The position numbers and the translations under genes are program-made. From positions 64,557,897 through 64,621,896 of the forward strand of contig CP136063.1 in NCBI GenBank assembly GCA_032622095.1: 64,000 bases of DNA. Reading direction: 5' to 3'. Source of the stretch: Siphonodentalium dalli (lineage: Eukaryota; Mollusca; Scaphopoda; Gadilida; Siphonodentaliidae). Below, in pieces: positions 1 to 10,687 of this stretch (position 1 is the stretch's first letter; the number at the start of each line of letters is the position of its first letter). The notes under the pieces were generated by a model. That model had not been told where the DNA came from. It was given only the letters and a program-made list of their open reading frames with translations, and made no database searches.

Positions 1-648
1 GGGGTAACTCTACTTTTCCTTTAAGGTAGCAATACACGATTTCATGGGTTGTAAAATATGATTTTAAGCATATAAGGGCTATACCTGTCAGTTTAGCCTC
101 TGTTATACCTGGGAGTAATGGTTTGATGGTTTAATTATTTTATAAAGGTACCATAGTATACAAAATGGGATGATATTTGAATACGAAGTATGTTTTTGGA
201 ATCTGATGTCGGCCAGCTCTGTGTGGTACTCCACCGGAAAACAGCTCGATTTCTCTCCCTTGAAAACAGTCGTCTGCACTTCTGAGAAATTTTTTTTTAA
301 ATTGCTACGATAACTTTTTTTTATTTTTCAATATATCTGACATATATCTCTGGTCTATAAGCTCATAAGGTGATTATAGAGTGACATTCGCTCTGTCATG
401 GTTAGCTATGCGACCGAAAACGGCCAATTTCGGTAAAAAAAATGGCTAAAATGAAGATTTAAAAAAATCAGTCTAGGGGAGATAATTCTACTTGTGATGA
501 TGCAATTTTTTTCCAAAAGACAAATGAATTATTCTCCGACCATTTCTGTATCTTGTAACCAAACACTCATGTGCTGTTTATCAATGACCATGGTGCAGCA
601 GAAGGTTGTAATACAGTGCCCCCGTCAAAATGGTGAAAATGGCCAGAA
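1..648. other. AT-rich non-coding DNA, nothing recognised
   Basis: No long open frame, hairpin or repeat shared with the rest of the window is visible here. The stretch leads into the minisatellite that begins near 649. Confidence 0.6.
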
Positions 649-1240
649 ATGGTGTATTGCTACCTAAGGAGTAGCTGTATAGTGATGTGTGAGGTGAACA
701 TGTTTTCAGTGAGTGGCTGTCTGGTCATTGATGTGGTTATGGTCATAACGAGAGCAGCTACACTGTCCTGTATGTATATATGGAGTGACTGTGTGGTCAG
801 GGTGGGCTGTACATATGTACATTGGGTGGCTGTATTGTCATGGGTGAGTATATATGTATACATACATGTATGTTGGATGTATGGTAATGGATGGGTGTAT
901 GTATACATAGGGTGTGGTTGTATGGTTATGGGCAATGTGTATATGCACATGGAATGACTGCACGGTCATTGTTGAAGTGTATATGCATACCTAGAGTACA
1001 CTTTGATGGCCATTGGCGGCTAGTGTATATAGAGAATGACATAATGGTGATGGGTGAGATGTATATGTCTATATGCATGGCCTATTGTATTGTCATTGGT
1101 GGTGTGTACAAGCATACAGAGTGAATAGCTGAATGCTCATGGAGAGGGTGTATATGTATACAGCGAGTGATTGAATTGTCACAATTGAGCTGTGTCTGTA
1201 AGACCGAAGTGTACGAATGGCCCTATATATATATACACAC
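649..1240. repeat. Degenerate ~50-bp minisatellite (family M1), array 1
   Basis: Diverged tandem units of roughly 45-60 bp are built on the theme GTATACA, GAGTGACTGTATGGTCAT, GGGTGAGGTGTATATG. Every unit contains a GTATAC or GTATAT step and a TGGTCAT step. The same family recurs at 27240-27818 and 34819-35040. The open frames seen across it on both strands are translations of the repeat and are not genes. Confidence 0.75.
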
Positions 1241-1440
1241 ACACACACACATGGAGTGACGATGTTGTCACGGGTGAGGTGTATATCATGAGTGAGTACA
1301 TGGCCATGGCGCGGCCAATATATACATACTGTAAAATCCTTTTGATTCGTGTGGGTCCATTGTTTGTTGATATATATATATATCACTCATGATATACATA
1401 TACATATATATATAGAGAGATTATTAACTTCACATGGCGC
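1220..1440. repeat. AT/AC microsatellite plus block duplicated at 26.5 kb
   Basis: A short (TA)n(CA)n run at 1224-1250 is followed by 1247-1371, which is nearly identical to 26521-26646: same order, one extra A in the second copy. In both places the block follows a (TA)n(CA)n tract, so microsatellite and block moved or were duplicated together. After 1371 the two copies diverge; here another (TA)n run follows. Confidence 0.75.
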
Positions 1441-2126
1441 GGCGCGGCCGCGAAAAGCGCGGAAAGTGCGGCAGTGGCCAGGCACGTCAGGTCTGAAGAA
1501 TAGGTAAACTGCGATTTTATTTTAATTTTAAATGCACCCTATTATGTAACAATGAATCGACCGATAACTCCAGTTAGGGTAGCTTGATCTAAATCATAGT
1601 TGGTATGTGTATCTACGGGCAAGAACGTACTCTCTGTATTTCGTATCGTTTTACCGCTATAATGCTTTGCCGTATACAGGGGAAGTTCGAGAGCGAGTTT
1701 AGTACAATTTATTTTTACATGAGTTACGGGCATTTTTTACTTAGAATTGAACAATTTTGTCAACATTTTTGGTTTGCGGCCGATAACTCTGGTTGGATTT
1801 ATCGACATGAACAAAAGTTGGTATACGTACGTGTGTATTACCTGGATCGAAATACACGACAAATTTAAATAAGGGACCGTCGAATCATTTTACACGAGTT
1901 ATGGCCCTTGTTTTTACTTATAATTCTGCTGATTTTGTTAACATTTCTGATTTCTGACGACGATTTGGATTATTTGAATTGAACCAAAGTTCACCAGCTA
2001 AACCAGCCAACATGCCAAGTTCGTCGAATAAGGGTTCCGTCCAATTATTTTTACCTACGTTACAACATTTTTCGACATACAATCAGCATTGACATCGGTT
2101 TAATTAGCGTGTTAATCTCACCCGCG
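1441..2126. repeat. Highly degenerate ~170-215-bp repeat
   Basis: Partly matching segments follow each other. CCGATAACTC occurs at about 1560 and 1779. The theme 'TTTTTAC...GAGTTACGGGCAT/GAGTTATGGCCCT...TTTTTACTTA' occurs at about 1712 and 1888, with a shorter trace near 2047. Identity is low. There is no convincing gene here. Confidence 0.4.
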
Positions 2127-4667
2127 CACCTTTGACATATAGGTCATCGCGCGTCACGTGATTATCATATATATATCAGTTTCAGCACATTGTGCTCGGT
2201 TTTCATCCCAGTGTGCACGGGATATGCGTTTTCTGAAGACAATATGGGCATGATTTGATTCGCGTGGTAACCCTTTATCAGAATCTCACCACACGCAGCT
2301 CGAATTTTTGACATATAGGTCATCAAGGGCCGCGTGACTATCATATATATCAGTTTTAGCGCATTGGGCTCGGGTTTCGTCCCAGTGTGCACGGGATATG
2401 CGTTTTCTGAACACAATTTGGGCGTGATTTTATTCGTGTGTTAACCCTTTATCAGAATCTCACCACACGCAGCTCGGATTTTGACATATAGGTCATCGCT
2501 GGTCACGTGATTATCATATATAACAGTTTTAGCGCATTGGGCTCGGTTTTCATCCCAGTGTGCAAGGGATATGCGTTTTCTGAACACAGTATGGGCATGA
2601 TTTGATTCGTGTGTTAACCCTTTATCAGAATCTTACCACACGCAGCTCGGATTTTTGACATATATGTCATCACGCGTCACGTGTTTATCATATATATCAG
2701 TTTTAGCACATAGGGCTCGGGTTTCGTCCCAGTGTGCACTGGATATGCGTTTTCTGAACACAATATGGGCATGGTTTGATTCTTGTGTGAACCCTTTATC
2801 AGAATATCACCACACGCAGCTCGGATTTTTTACATATAGGTCATCCAGGGCCACGTGACTATCATATATAACAGTTTTAGCGCACTAGACTCGGTTTTCA
2901 TCCCAGTGTGCACGGGATATGCGTTTTCTGAACGCAATATGGGCATGATTTGATTCGTGTGTTAACCCTTTATCTGAATCTTACCACACGCAGCTCGGAT
3001 TTTTGACATATAGGTCATCACGCGTCAAGTGTTTATCATATATATCAGTTTTAGCACCTAGGGCTCGGGTTTCGTCCCAGTGTGCACGGGATATGCGTTT
3101 TCTGAACACAATATGGGCACGATTTGATTCGTGTGTTAACCCTTTATCAGAATCTTACCACAGGCAGCTCGGATTTTTGACATATAGGTCATCACGCGTC
3201 ACGTGTTTATCATATATATCAGTTTTAGCACTTGGGGCTCGGGTTTCGTCCCAGTGTGCACGGGATATGCGTTTTCTGAACACAATATGGGCATGGTTTG
3301 ATTCTTGTGTGAACCCTTTATCAGAATCTCACCACACGCAGCTCGAATTTTTGACATATAGGTCATCCCGGGCCACGTGACTATCATATATAACAGTTTA
3401 AGCGCATTAGACTCGGATTTCATCCCAGTGTGCACGGGATATGCGTTTTCTGAACATAATATGGGCATGATTTGATTCGTGTGGTAACCCTTTATCAGAA
3501 TCTCACCACACGCAGCTCAGATTTTTTACATATAGGTCATCACGCGTCACGTGATTATCATATATATCAGTTTTAGCACATTGGGTTCGGGTTTCGTCCC
3601 AGTGTGCAGGGGATATGCGTTTTCTGAACACAATTTGGGCATCATTTGATTCGTGTGTTAACCCGTTATCAGAATCTCACCACACGCAGCTCGGATTTTT
3701 CACATATAGGTCATCACGCGTCACATGATTATCATATATATATATCAGTTTTAGCATATTGGGCTCGGTTTTCGTCCCAGTGTGCAGGGGATATGCGTTT
3801 TCTGAACACAATTTGGGCATCATTTGATTCGTGTGTTAACCCGTTATCAGAATCTCACCACACGCAGCTCGGATTTTTGACATATAGGTCATCAAGGGCC
3901 ACGTGACTATCATATATATCAGTTTTAGCGCATTGGGCTCGGTTTTCGTTCCAGTGTGCACGGGATATGCGTTTTCTGAACACAATTTGGGCGTGATTTG
4001 ATTCGTGTGTTAACCCTTTATCAGAATCTCACCACACGCAGCTCGGATTTTGACATATAGGTCATCGCTGGTCACGTGATTATCATATATAACAGTTTTA
4101 GCGCATTGGGCTCGGTTTTCATCCCAGTGTGCAAGGGATATGCGTTTTCTGAACACAGTATGGGCATGATTTGATTCGTGTGTTAACCCTTTATCAGAAT
4201 CTTACCACACGCAGCTCGGATTTTTGTCATATATGTCATAACGCGTCACGTGATTATCATATATATCAGTTTTAGCACATTGTGTTCGGTTTTCGTCCCA
4301 GTGTGCAGGGGATATGCGTTTTCTGAACACAATTTGGGCATCATTTGATTCGTGTGTTAACCAGTTATCAGAATCTCACCACACGCAGCTCGGATTTTTC
4401 ACATATAGGTCATCACGCGTCACGTGATTATCATATATATATCAGTTTTAGCACATTGGGCTCGGTTTTCGTCCCAGTGTGCAGGGGATATGCGTTTTCT
4501 GAACACAATTTGGGCATCATTTGATTCGTGTGTTAACCCGTTATCAGAATCTCACCACACGCAGCTCGGATTTTTGACATATAGGTCATCAAGGGCCACG
4601 TGACTATCATATATATCAGTTTTAGCGCATTGGGCTCGGTTTTCGTTCCAGTGTGCACGGGATATGA
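2127..4667. repeat. 174-bp satellite array, about 14.5 monomers, with E-box-like core
   Basis: Monomers start near 2131, 2306, 2482, 2654, 2828, 3001, 3176, 3350, 3524, 3698, 3877, 4049, 4223, 4397 and 4573, a mean spacing of 174 bp. Each carries ACATATAGGTCAT, then a CACGTG-type box, TATCATATATAtCAG, and ATGCGTTTTCTGAACACA. The CACGTG hexamer is intact in 12 of 15 monomers; it is altered near 2330, 3025 and 3720. Two monomer classes exist, 'ACGCGTCACGTG' and 'GGGCCACGTGACTA'. Higher-order order is visible: three successive monomers from 2306 match the three from 3877 (offset ~1570, nine monomers), and the 3698/3877 pair matches 4397/4573 (four monomers). Frames that read through it (for example 3003-3380) are repeat translations. 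Confidence 0.95.
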
Positions 4668-5309
4668 TAGTTGGCAGTAACGTTGTATAATGGGTCTGAT
4701 TTAGTTTGAGCCATTGCGACAATTTTAATTGGATGACAAGTTTCACGGGATATACATCAAGTAGGCCCGTCAGTTTACCACAGCCACACCCCAAATATTC
4801 TAATAAGTATGACGATTTCTGGAGCCTATACTGATTTATCAGTTCACATGAAAAACCGGGATAGCAAATTGTGTCACTGACCTCACGTTGTGTATCTATA
4901 TCGGAACATCAAATGGAAATCGACACGCGGCTCTGAACGAGATTGCCGGCGTTAGCTCAAAAGGAGCGGTAACTTTGTTCATCTTTGAGATGTCGCAACG
5001 TGTTGATGTGTGGTCAACATGTAGCGTTTCTTAATGAGATTACTTTGATTGTGATGACCTCAAAATACACGGCATCTTATTGCGGAGAATTTCGATGTCG
5101 CAAACATAATAGCACGTGGATGGAGCATTTTCTCGGTCAATCTATTTGCAGTAAATACTGCAAAATGTCGCCATTTAAGTTCCGATATAATTCCGTTATA
5201 TTATGCAATATGAGTATGCTCTTTTGTACTCATACACATCTTAGTATTAGAGCTGAAAAAAATCGATTTTCAAAAATCATAATCGATAATCGGCACTACT
5301 GACGAATGA
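4668..5309. other. Non-coding DNA downstream of satellite
   Basis: No supported gene. Near 5250-5290 there is an ATCGATTTT/AATCGATAATCG palindromic AT-rich stretch of the sort seen at the ends of hAT-like MITEs, but no partner end could be fixed. Confidence 0.45.
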
Positions 5310-7082
5310 TTGATTATTCCCATAATCACGGCAAGCCTATTAGAGTATTATGTTGTTTCTGAAAACAAAAACTATCGATTTGCCACAATGGGGGGTATGC
5401 CTCGGTCGACTGCCTACGCTCGACTGACCAATTCTAGTTTGATAATGGTTTTCCGTTTTTCTTCATTTGATAATTCCAGAGTTGACATGGTTCAATCACA
5501 AGGCAAACAGAACAAAAGTGTTGCAACTTTATTGACAAAAGAAATGATAAACGCTATAGACTGTTTGATTGAACGGCGGTGTTTTTGTGGCATCCAGGAA
5601 AACAACAAGTATATATTTGCAACTCAAGGATCCAGCCATCTTGACACCTGGCAGACCCTCCAATCGGTTGCCAAAGCTGCTGGATGTAAATCACCACAAC
5701 TAATAAATTCGAATTCTCTCCGAAAATATATCTCCACCGTTTGTCAGGTAATTTAGTGATGAGTATTAATAAATTATCATCTTACTTACATGTTGTGATT
5801 TTTCGAAAATAGGCTATAGCCTTGCAGCTGTAATGTTGAATTCTAAATCAGTTAATCAGTCTTATTTGCTGCTATTTCAAGAGCAATTACATTTGTTCAG
5901 TTTATATACTTGTGATTTTTTTTATGTGATCGTTTTTAAAAGTTACAATGCACGATTTAAGTATTATGTAATTGGGTTGTCTGTACATCAATCGAAGCGA
6001 ATGTAAAATCTCGAAATTGCTAAAAGAATGTATTATGCAACGCCAGGCAGTGCTGTTATAAAATTTAATAAAGAAAAGAAGATACTTAATTTTACAAAGT
6101 ACTACTTTTGCTACTTTTCTGGCCTTTAACAGTTGATATTGTGCCTTTATTCTTTTGGTTTCTGACAAAATTAGACAGAATGAGTTTCATTTGCTTATGA
6201 TACAGTGATACTTATGTTTAATTAAATCATATCCCATGCAATTTCAAATTCCAATTCTAGTTAAGCTTTAAAATTAATTCTTGGCATAGCTTTGTAACTC
6301 AATCCTTTAACGATGGGATGGATTCTCTCATTCAGTGATAAACTGATATTTTGGAATGGCCTCTTGTTCATATGTAGGGGTGTTCTGAGAATCAAGAGCA
6401 GACAACAGACAATTTACCTTGGAATTTGAGGAGATTCTCATTCATTTGTAGGAATGTTTAGATAATAAGTTCAACTTATTATTGTTGAACTTATCATATG
6501 AACATTCCTACAAATGAATGAATGAGAATCAGGGAACAATGCATCAATGCATATCCTGTCGTAAAAGGGTTAATAGTTGAATACCAAAACCGAAATAAAT
6601 CTTGATATAAAATACCGATACCGAACCCAAAATTTCAATACATCCGCCCATCTCTACAGCTAGTCCCGCCTACCTTCAAATATGGCCTCTGATTGGCTGA
6701 CACAAGCCTAAATTAATGAAAATATAGGTGAAGAATTGAAGGCGTTTGATCAATCCACCAACAAACATTGACTGGATCTGAAAATTGACCTAGAGTTTGT
6801 GTTACCTATTTGATGTTTCATTCTATTTGATAGATCTGATAATTTTTTTTTTTGTGCCTTTTATAGATTATGGATCTCTCTGGAGGAGAAATTAGCTGGC
6901 TTTCAAGTCATCTGGCACACAATGTCCATACGCATGAGCGGTTTTACCTGTTACAGGAGGGTACAGTGGAGATAGCCAAGGTGGCTCGACTCTTACTGGC
7001 AGCAGAAAATGGAACAATTTATAAATATAAAGGAAAATCTATGGACGACATCAGCTATGATGGTGATTATCTCATGATTTAA
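5310..7082 (+). pseudogene. Two-exon tyrosine-recombinase-like fragment
   Basis: Exon 1 (open from about 5310, ends 5747) and exon 2 (6867-7082) are joined in phase 0 across an intron with GTAATT donor at 5748 and TTTTATAG acceptor ending 6866. Exon 1 contains 'LLTKEMINAIDCLI', 'NNKYIFAT' and 'SNSLRKYISTV'. Exon 2 continues with 'LSSHLAHNVHTHERFYLL' and 'AKVARLLLAA'. The LRK...LxxHxxH...HxxFY order matches the C-terminal part of tyrosine-recombinase-fold proteins found in many orphan metazoan genes, possibly Crypton-derived. The usual His three residues before the Arg is Asn here, so strand exchange is doubtful. The N-terminal half is missing or too diverged, and the part between 'SRVD' and 'QGKQNKSV' looks shortened. 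I read it as a partial, probably decayed copy. The family placement is from memory of the motif pattern and is not proven. Confidence 0.6.
6433..6530. repeat. Foldback hairpin inside the recombinase-like intron
   Basis: An inverted repeat with arms of about 40 bp: GATTCTCATTCATTTGTAGG at the left is answered by its complement ending at 6530, around the apex AACTTATTATTGTTGAACTT. It lies in the 5748-6866 intron. It could be a small foldback MITE or a hairpin RNA source. Confidence 0.8.
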
Positions 7083-7676
7083 CTAATTCATTAGTCTGAA
7101 ACTCTTACAAAGTGTCAGATGTTTTTGATTTACTGAAACATCTTACTCAGTCTTTAAAAGCAATAGAATGCAACCTGTTCCAACTGATTTTGGTGATACT
7201 TGGTGAGATTAGTTTTTTTTCTACATCCAATGGAATAGCTTGATTTGGTGATATCTGTTGGGAGTTAAACCCCTATTTATTTGTCCATTGAAAGACGGTT
7301 TATTTTGTGTTATTGGCTTGACTCTGTGAGTCTGTCCATCCATCTTTTTTCTATGGCTTGAAATTCCTAATTTTCTTCAGTAAAATTAAGTTTTGGAGTT
7401 AATAAAAACAGGTTACATTCTCAATTCAAAAATCTTCTTCAGCTTTTGATAATATAGTTTGATAGTAAATTGATACACATGTGGTTTGAACTGTCCATAT
7501 ACCCAAGATAGGGCAATGATTACCATTCATGTATACTGCTTATTGGATATGATCGAATGTACTGGCCTATGTTGACTGTCTTCCACCAGTGAAGTCAGCA
7601 CCTGTAGTCGTGATATGGCCTAGCAGCTGAAACGAGGTAAAACCCTAACAAATAAATAAATATGTTGAAACACTCT
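7083..7676. other. Non-coding, nothing recognised
   Basis: AT-rich sequence between the recombinase-like gene and the TTAA-flanked MITE. No frame, repeat or hairpin worth naming was seen. Confidence 0.5.
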
Positions 7677-7680
7677 TTAA

Positions 7681-8063
7681 CCCTTTACCCAACGATTCGC
7701 CCAAAAACGCCCTGAAAAGGCTTCAACAGCCAAAAATATCTTGGGTCTGTCTCAATAAAACTATACAAATATGGATATCATTGGAACCGGCTCATTGAGT
7801 ACATTTTGATAGTTACAGTTATATATGCCCTGTGCCAATGCATTCTCTTATATATGCGAGTCGACCATAGGTCACCTCGCATATATAAGAGAATGCATTG
7901 GCCTAAAAATCATTTTATAACACTTTTTACCATTTTTTCATACATTTTTCAACAATTATTTAATAGTTTTCTACATTCTTTGACAATTTTAGTATTTGTA
8001 ATATGGTCGACTCGCATATATAAGGGAATGCATTGGCACAGGGTCGTCTTGTTGGGTAAAGGG
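7681..8063. mobile_element. piggyBac-like MITE (TTAA target duplication)
   Basis: TTAA at 7677-7680 is followed by CCCTTTACCCAAC. The complement GTTGGGTAAAGGG is followed by TTAA at 8064-8067. TTAA duplication with CCC-starting inverted ends is the hallmark of piggyBac. At 383 bp with no coding capacity it is a non-autonomous copy. It carries the palindromic PAL element (7828-8043) inside it. Confidence 0.8.
7828..8043. repeat. PAL element copy 1: palindrome, spacer, half palindrome
   Basis: The left part 7835-7902 is a near-perfect 67-bp palindrome, with arms CCAATGCATTCTCTTATATA and its complement around TCGACCATAGGTCA. The right part 8002-8043 is the outer half only. The outer borders are CCCTGTGCC at 7828 and GGCACAGGG ending at 8043, an inverted pair. 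It is nested in the piggyBac-like MITE. Other copies lie at 35668, 47818, 48200, 48254 and 52255. Confidence 0.85.
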
Positions 8064-8284
8064 TTAAATGTCCCGTATCAGGATCATATGAAATGTTCAT
8101 GACGCACGTTTTTTTGTCTTAAGCTTTTCTACAGATTAATTCTGCTTCATGAATCAGTCCTCATAATTCTAGGAAAAGGATTGATTATGCTCTATAGTGG
8201 TATGGAAATAAGGTGTTGTGAGCTTTCACTACTCACAGAAATTCACTGTTTTGTCTGAAGGTCTTCTAGATAACCATTATATAG

Positions 8285-8456
8285 ACAGAACGGCATCCGC
8301 GTTCAATCTGGCGTCTTTTATTGTACAAGACAGATTTTCAGAGGGTGGATTGATATTGAACGAGAAGCCGTAGGCTTCGAGTTCAATGTTTTCCGGCCTC
8401 TGAAATCTGTCAAGTACAATAAAAGACGTGCAGATTGAACGCGAATGCCGTTCTGT
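8285..8456. repeat. Foldback hairpin with ~60-bp arms
   Basis: ACAGAACGGCATCCGCGTTC at the left end is answered by the complement of GAACGCGAATGCCGTTCTGT at the right end. The arms continue through GTCTTTTATTGTAC / GTACAATAAAAGAC. The loop holds a second inverted repeat, ATTGAAC..GAAGCCGTAGGCTTC..GTTCAAT, so the unit folds as a two-tier hairpin. The right arm is also the left edge of the block duplicated at 17.3 kb; the left arm is absent there. Confidence 0.85.
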
Positions 8457-8874
8457 GTTTATTACACGTCTATCATCAGAAAATGTATGTGAATGTTCCA
8501 GCATAATCAAGATAACACTCGATTTGTGAAAGAGATCATATCTAAAATATAGAAGTTTTTCCAGTTCACTATGAGTAGAAAACGATGTCATGACGTCACA
8601 AAAAGCCTGTATTGTTCTAGTAGAATACAGAATATTTTATTGCACAGCTGAGGACGTTATGTATTTCGTCATTATTAAGACGAATATAGCCTTTGGCGTC
8701 TAATAAAAAGAGAATATTGTTTCAAAATTGGTTTCTTCCACAGATACAGGTTTGCCTTTTGAAGATGAAGACTGCGTGAAGGCACCCCATGACAAAGAGT
8801 TTAGATCAGGTGAGCAAACTGTTCTTGCAATGTATTCTGACTTATCTGGTTCAGTGCGGAAAGCCCACATCTGG
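8395..8874. repeat. 480-bp block duplicated at 17308-17788
   Basis: This block and 17308-17788 match over their whole length with scattered substitutions (for example TGTCAAG/TGTCGAG and GATGTCATGACGTCA/GACGTCATGACATCA). Both include the same 66-bp exon-like piece with splice borders. Flanks differ: here a foldback precedes it, while at 17 kb a direct repeat lies on each side. It may be a short transposed unit or a dispersed gene fragment. Confidence 0.85.
8744..8809 (+). CDS. 66-bp exon-like segment, copy 1
   Basis: The segment is bounded by a polypyrimidine tract plus CAG (TTTCTTCCACAG, ends 8743) and a strong donor GTGAGC at 8810. It is 66 bp, so phase-neutral, and reads TGLPFEDEDCVKAPHDKEF without stop: acidic then basic, no family recognised. 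The 17657-17722 copy is identical in sequence. Whether it is ever spliced into a transcript cannot be judged from DNA alone. Confidence 0.45.
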
Positions 8875-9923
8875 ACCCGACCTAAAACTGTGGCAAGCCC
8901 ACATCTGGGCCAGGGCTTATAATTTGACGTGAATCCGCGAATCGATTCGCGTAAATATTCGCGCAACAGAAAATACGAGAATCAATGTGGATTCGCGCAG
9001 TGTATGCCCTTAGATTCTCGTGAAATATATTGACATTTACACGTAAAATGTTAACATAATATCAGTAAATAATCCGTTGTCCCGTTGGAGTGTGTGTATC
9101 GGCATTATCGGAAGCGAAAGAAACGAAACTAGCACATATGACGTCACGGTTGATATTTTATTCATAACTTAAGCGACCCCCAACATGGAATATAATTTAT
9201 TTCCAAGTACATAAGCGACATTAAATGGGAATTTCCACTGGCGTTTGAAATACGTTGAGTAATTAAGTTACTTGTCAGCTGACTCGGCTTTGATTTATCA
9301 TTTTAATAAAATGATAAATCAAAGCTAATCAATACAGTGTCTAATATTTTATATAAATACTAAATCAGAAGCCAGACAAGTTTGGTGTCGTAGATTGATT
9401 CATTCGTGGAGATAATTACTTAATTTAGTGCACAACCACTGTGCGATATAATTTTACTTTTAGTCTGTTTTATAATCATGAACATGTGAATCCATGCTGC
9501 CCTACCAGGCCCTACCACGATTAAATGATTGATTCAATCATTGATTAGGGGTAACAACAATGTTACAATATTCAAGTCACAGTGTCAATAAATGAATTGT
9601 GTCAGTATATTGATTCATCTGAATGCATTGCCATTAATTTATAGAAGAAACAAACAAGAGAACATTATTCAGTTGATTGATTGATTAGGGGTACACGTCA
9701 CACAATGAAAACAAACAAGAGAACAATATTCATAATTTACACATTTAAACATATTTTATTGGAAATAGTTATACAGTAACACTATCAGCCAGGCTTGCCC
9801 TTGATCTGAATTTCTGAAGTACTCCTGACCTTGATGTGCTCAGATGCATCATTTAGTGAAAAACTGTTCTTTGTTTTTAGTTACCTTGTGGAGACTGGTT
9901 GTAACATAGATTGTTAGAATATG
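8875..9923. other. Non-coding with short inverted repeats
   Basis: About 8930-9020 contains GATTCGCG/CGCGAATC-type inverted words (also in altered form at 17160-17210, ATTCTCG/CGAGAAT). No gene is visible. The stretch ends at the left arm of the palindrome into which the LTR element inserted. Confidence 0.5.
9287..9325. repeat. Perfect 39-bp palindrome
   Basis: Arms of 19 bp (GCTTTGATTTATCATTTTA and its exact complement) are separated by one base. Nothing else marks the site. Confidence 0.9.
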
Positions 9924-9955
9924 GATGTTTATTTGAGTTTGAAGGATTTGTATCT
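9924..9955. repeat. Left arm of a palindrome split by the LTR element
   Basis: 9924-9955 is the inverted complement of 15547-15578 with few mismatches (GATTTGTATCT against AGATACAAATC, and TTTGAGTTTGAA against TTTCAAACTCAAA). The LTR element begins two bases later. The empty site would have been a palindrome centred on CTTAG, so insertion hit the apex. Confidence 0.85.
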
Positions 9956-9957
9956 TA

Positions 9958-10641
9958 TATCACCGGGCCATATTCGCCATATTAGAACTTAGAACTGTTG
10001 TTCAATTTAGTGTGTTTTTTGTGAAGTAATATCTCTAAATTTTGGCCATTCCACATTCTCATTAATTAATTTCTTGCCTTCAGTACTTTTCACAAACAGT
10101 TTGTAGGGTTCGTTTTGTCTTATTATTATTATCACATCTTAGATCTTTTAGCCTGTCAGGTTATAATTCATTAGTTTTTAATTGTCATATTCATTTAATC
10201 AAACCTGTTAATTATGTTGGTACCTTTTAATTGTTTTGCCCCTTGGCTTATTCAGTTCATTAATCTTAATTGGCCTATTCATTTAGACAACACTTTCTAT
10301 TTCCATTAACATGTTTTTACTTGTCACCTTTTACTCATTGGTTAATTCAGCTTGGCATTTCACACCTCCAATTGTATATTAATACCTTCATCTTCAAACT
10401 TAAAAAGGAAGAACATTTTATCTAGACTAGTCGCTATATTGTTTCACGTCATTAGGATTACCATTGGACACTTCATGCTAACGTTATAAGGAATACCTGT
10501 TGCTGTTATATGTTATGTTCATCTTGGAAAACCGGATGATTATAAATAAAAGCTATTCCCCAACATCAGACTTGTTCGTTTAATGACATTGGACATCTTC
10601 AGATCCCGACTACCATAACCACAGAAAATTGACCCGTTATA
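9958..10641 (+). repeat. 5' LTR of element A
   Basis: It runs from TATCACCGGG to CCCGTTATA, ends forming a short imperfect inverted repeat. An AATAAA-like signal (ATAAATAAAAGC) lies near 10543. It matches 11606-11816 plus 15071-15543 of the 3' copy, the remainder of that copy being element B and one target duplicate. Confidence 0.9.
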
Positions 10642-10643
10642 AT

Positions 10644-10659
10644 TGGTGAGAGAATCCGG
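10644..10659 (+). promoter_or_regulatory. Probable primer-binding site of element A
   Basis: TGGTGAGAGAATCCGG begins two bases after the 5' LTR. Its complement ends in CCA as a tRNA 3' end would. Which tRNA it matches was not determined. Confidence 0.55.
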
Positions 10660-10687
10660 CTACGCTTCTTTTTAGCTAGCGTCCAAG

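Noticed and set aside
3003-3380. A 125-codon open frame with repeated SSRVTCLSYISVLA-like blocks
   Set aside because: It is a translation of two 174-bp satellite monomers; the periodicity is that of the DNA repeat and similar frames occur on the other strand.
2127-4667. Possible CENP-B box in the satellite (TTTCGTCCCAGTG...CGGG)
   Set aside because: The spacing does not fit the CENP-B consensus: CGGG lies four bases too far from TTCG.
2127-4667. CRISPR-like array
   Set aside because: Monomers are directly adjacent 174-bp units without unique spacers, in an intron-bearing eukaryotic context.
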